A DNA stretch of 7,960 nt from Candidatus Gottesmanbacteria bacterium RIFCSPLOWO2_01_FULL_49_10 (GTDB taxonomy: Bacteria; Patescibacteriota; Microgenomatia; UBA10105; UBA927): positions 1 through 7,960 of the forward strand of contig MFJZ01000053.1 of the NCBI GenBank assembly GCA_001781025.1, written 5' to 3'. A program made the translations under genes and the position numbers. Below the pieces are notes generated by a model. It had not been told where the DNA came from. It ran no database searches and saw only the letters and a program-made list of their open reading frames with translations. The first letter of the stretch is position 1, and the number at the start of each line of letters is the position of its first letter. Below, piece after piece: positions 6,168-7,960 of this stretch.

Positions 6168-7960
6168 ATGCCCTCACAAGATTTTTTCATCGTTTTGAGG
6201 TGGTGGGGAAGCCTGTTCTTGGTGGGAGCTGTGGCATATCCCTTGACCAAGCGCCTATTTGCCGAGTGGTTTGATCATGGGTATTTTTTTTCCAAAGCTG
6301 TTGGATTTGCGGTCGTGACATGGATCGTTTTTGTGCTCAGTACCATCAGGCTATTGCCATTTACCAACACAGCCATCGGTTTTTCGCTTTTCACACTTTT
6401 TATCGTTGGAGTCGTCCTTCAAATCAAAGCTACAACTCAAAACGTAAATTTGAAAGTCGGATCCTTGATTCGGTCAGGGATGACAGACAGACGATGGGTT
6501 TTAATTTTTGTTGAAGAGTTATTTTTCTTCTTCGCGCTACTTCTTTGGTCTTGGGTGAAGGCACATGAACCCAGCATTCGGGGACTCGAGAAGTTTATGG
6601 ATTACGGTTTCATGCAGTCGATTCTCAACTCCTCTTATTTCCCGCCGGCGGACATGTGGTACGCGGGATATCCCATCAATTATTACTACTTCGGCCATAT
6701 GGTGGTAGCCGTATTGACGAAGCTGTCCGGATTAGATCTCGCGTACACATTTAACCTGATGCTTGCGACCATTTTTGCCATGACTTTGACGATGAGCTTT
6801 AGCATAGGTGTACAGCTATCAGCGATCAGCTATCAGCGATCAGCTAAGCTGAAAGCTCTGTTTTCCGGTATTCTCACCGCCCTTCTCGTCACCCTTGCCG
6901 GAAATTTGCAAACGATCTACGTATTCACCCGAGGGTACACCGGGGAAAATGTTAGGCCGTTCTGGGAGCTTACCTGGCCTCTCGTTGAGCTTTGGAAGCG
7001 GATTCCTGAGGGCATGCAGACCTACTGGTATGCCAATGCGACACGCTTTATCCCGTTTACGATCCACGAATTTCCCAGTTACTCGTTTGTCGTTTCCGAT
7101 ATCCACGGACACGTACTCTCATTGCCGTTTGTGCTCTTGGCGATTGGAATGCTCATACAGCTATCAGTCGTCAGCTATCAGTCGTCAGCATGGCGGAAAG
7201 CTGAAAGCTGGAAGCTGATGACTATTTTTTATGGGTTTCTTGTTGGCATCCTCCTTATGACCAATGCGCTTGATGGACCGATATACTTCGGACTCCTTGC
7301 GGTCGTCCTCGGAGTGCAAGGTGCAAAGTGGAAAGTGCAAAGTTGGAAAACATGGGGAATAACAATATCTATAGTGTTGATAATTGCCGGAATTACCAGT
7401 CTGCCGTTTCTTGTTCATTTTAAATCCTTCGTTACCGGGCTTGCGGTCAACTGTCCGCCAAAATTTTTCGCCAACAGTCATTTCGGTCCTCTCCTTTTTG
7501 AGGGAGTAGAGAAGTGCCAGATTTCGCCTCTCTGGATGTGGCTCCTCCTTTGGGGATTTTTTCTCTACTGCGGGGGATGGTTGATAATGAGAAATGCTCA
7601 ATGCCAAATGATACATGCTAAATTATGGTACAAAAAGATACTAGTGAGTATAGAATTAACTCAGACTGAGAAACTCCTTATTGTTTTTTTCTTCTTTTCC
7701 CTGGCGCTTGTCATTTTTCCTGAATTCTTTTACTTCAAAGACATTTACCCCGCACACTTTAGGAGCAACACGATGTTTAAGTTGGGGTACCAAGCATTTG
7801 TTCTGTTCAGTATAGTTTCTGGTTATACGATCATGTCAATGATATTTAGAAGCTCGTTTTTCAAAGAAGAGAAACCCCAAACCCCAAACCCCAAACCCCA
7901 AACAAATTTTAAATTCAAAATTCTCAATACAAAACGACTCTTTTTTCTTTTTTTCCTCCC
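6168..7960 (+). CDS. DUF2298 / Chlor_Arch_YYY membrane protein (partial, C-terminus outside window)
   Basis: The frame opens at ATG 6168, 2 nt after the YfhO stop, and stays open to the right edge (597 codons). The family's namesake motif is explicit: P-A-D-M-W-Y-A-G-Y-P-I-N-Y-Y-Y-F-G-H at residues 160-177. Next come E-F-P-S-Y-S-F and D-I-H-G-H (311-315), then L-P-F, also typical of DUF2298. N-A-L-D-G-P-I-Y is a variant of the usual N-x-x-D-x-P-x-Y. Helices alternate throughout. The family is a predicted GT-C-type transferase; no reaction has been established to my knowledge. No good SD lies at the normal distance, so coupling to YfhO translation is likely. The gene carries five heptamer arrays at about residues 216-231, 331-351, 383-393, 473-487 and 569-579. 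Each follows one predicted helix and precedes another, on the side opposite the Y-Y-Y and D-I-H-G-H loops. Family call is strong; the remaining length is unknown. Confidence 0.9.
   Translation, partial: MPSQDFFIVLRWWGSLFLVGAVAYPLTKRLFAEWFDHGYFFSKAVGFAVVTWIVFVLSTIRLLPFTNTAIGFSLFTLFIVGVVLQIKATTQNVNLKVGSLIRSGMTDRRWVLIFVEELFFFFALLLWSWVKAHEPSIRGLEKFMDYGFMQSILNSSYFPPADMWYAGYPINYYYFGHMVVAVLTKLSGLDLAYTFNLMLATIFAMTLTMSFSIGVQLSAISYQRSAKLKALFSGILTALLVTLAGNLQTIYVFTRGYTGENVRPFWELTWPLVELWKRIPEGMQTYWYANATRFIPFTIHEFPSYSFVVSDIHGHVLSLPFVLLAIGMLIQLSVVSYQSSAWRKAESWKLMTIFYGFLVGILLMTNALDGPIYFGLLAVVLGVQGAKWKVQSWKTWGITISIVLIIAGITSLPFLVHFKSFVTGLAVNCPPKFFANSHFGPLLFEGVEKCQISPLWMWLLLWGFFLYCGGWLIMRNAQCQMIHAKLWYKKILVSIELTQTEKLLIVFFFFSLALVIFPEFFYFKDIYPAHFRSNTMFKLGYQAFVLFSIVSGYTIMSMIFRSSFFKEEKPQTPNPKPQTNFKFKILNTKRLFFLFFL
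6813..6859. repeat. Heptamer array, CAGCTAT/CAGCGAT alternating, then AAGCTGA
   Basis: The units CAGCTAT and CAGCGAT alternate twice (6813-6840). A CAGCTAA junction follows (6841-6847) and the inverted-orientation units AAGCTGA and AAGCTCT finish it, the first sharing AA with the junction. At the junction TCAGCT faces AGCTGA across one base. The array is read in frame as Q-L-S-A-I-S-Y-Q-R-S-A-K-L-K-A between two predicted helices of the DUF2298 protein. Confidence 0.9.
7158..7218. repeat. Heptamer array, CAGCTAT/CAGTCGT alternating, then AAGCTGA units
   Basis: CAGCTAT and CAGTCGT alternate twice (7158-7185). After a short unmatched linker (7186-7197) come AAGCTGA, AAGCTGG and AAGCTGA (7198-7218). 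As at 6813, the second half is in the inverted orientation relative to the first. The array is read in frame as Q-L-S-V-V-S-Y-Q-S-S-A and then K-A-E-S-W-K-L, in a loop just after the helix that follows D-I-H-G-H. Confidence 0.9.
7314..7345. repeat. Heptamer array, unit GTGCAAA, four copies plus GTTGG
   Basis: The units are GTGCAAG, GTGCAAA, GTGGAAA and GTGCAAA, followed by GTTGGAA. They are read in frame as V-Q-G-A-K-W-K-V-Q-S-W-K in a loop of the DUF2298 protein between two hydrophobic helices. Confidence 0.9.
7586..7627. repeat. Degenerate heptamer array, AATGCCA-like, six units
   Basis: Successive 7-bp windows read AATGAGA, AATGCTC, AATGCCA, AATGATA, CATGCTA and AATTATG. Position by position, A2, T3 or T4 and G4 are largely kept, so the 7-bp period is visible although no two units are identical. 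It encodes M-R-N-A-Q-C-Q-M-I-H-A-K-L-W, again directly after a predicted helix of the DUF2298 protein. It is probably an old, decayed array. Confidence 0.65.
7872..7902. repeat. Heptamer array, unit CCCCAAA, four perfect copies
   Basis: AAA is followed by four identical CCCCAAA units (7875-7902), the most uniform array in the DUF2298 gene. It is read in frame as K-P-Q-T-P-N-P-K-P-Q-T (569-579). The next 23 bases are A/T-rich with an ATTCAAA-like rhythm and may be a second, decayed array joined to it. The unit resembles a telomere-type C-rich repeat only superficially. Confidence 0.93.

Noticed and set aside
6420..6454. A-rich stretch near residues 85-96 of the DUF2298 protein as a further heptamer array
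   Set aside because: A 7-bp rhythm can be imagined (CAAATCA, AACTCAA, AACGTAA), and it too lies between two helices, but the units are too diverged to separate from ordinary A-rich coding sequence.
7185..7616. Minus-strand ORF of 143 codons within the DUF2298 gene
   Set aside because: It runs antisense through repeat arrays and a well-supported membrane-protein frame, and its product has no recognisable feature.
2524..7902. CRISPR array
   Set aside because: The units are 7 bp, contiguous and without spacers, and lie inside coding frames.

Overview
The window is a divergent cluster of cell-envelope membrane genes from a bacterium, read with the standard code (TGA ends the YfhO gene and the next ATG lies 2 nt later). 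Base composition is roughly balanced, intergenic gaps are short, and most genes encode large polytopic membrane proteins. Several genes carry in-frame arrays of 7-bp repeats. Together these features resemble Candidate Phyla Radiation (Patescibacteria) genomes. That placement is inference; there is no rRNA or marker gene to confirm it.

Layout. The minus-strand operon starts near 3740 and runs leftward. It contains an FAD-dependent oxidoreductase of the amine-oxidase/HemY-like superfamily (3638-2295), a 513-aa GT39/ArnT-like membrane glycosyltransferase (2320-779, overlapping the oxidoreductase by 26 bp), and a third polytopic GT-C-like protein (750 to beyond base 1, partial). The plus-strand operon starts near 3794 and runs rightward. 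It contains a complete 785-aa YfhO-family protein (3808-6165) and, 2 nt later, a DUF2298/Chlor_Arch_YYY membrane protein (6168 to beyond the right end, partial).

The 169-bp gap between the operons holds two head-to-head candidate promoters. One is an extended -10 for the leftward operon; the other is a TTTACC-17-TATGAT promoter for the rightward operon. It also holds two inverted repeats that overlap promoter and start-site elements, and a 13-codon ORF that looks like the severed N-terminus of a second Rossmann-fold oxidoreductase.

Four of the five full genes encode GT-C-type or GT-C-like integral membrane proteins, a class that normally uses polyprenyl-phosphate-linked sugars on the outer face of the membrane. 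The locus therefore most likely builds or decorates a surface glycan or glycoprotein. The oxidoreductase substrate is unknown.

The most unusual feature is a set of seven tandem arrays, all with a period of 7 bp but with different unit sequences (AGCTGAC, AGTGAAA, CAGCTAT/CAGCGAT, CAGCTAT/CAGTCGT, GTGCAAA, AATGCCA-like, CCCCAAA). They lie inside only two genes, always leave the reading frame open, and in the DUF2298 protein all five fall in loops that I predict to be cytoplasmic. No tRNA, rRNA, CRISPR, insertion sequence or convincing terminator was seen.
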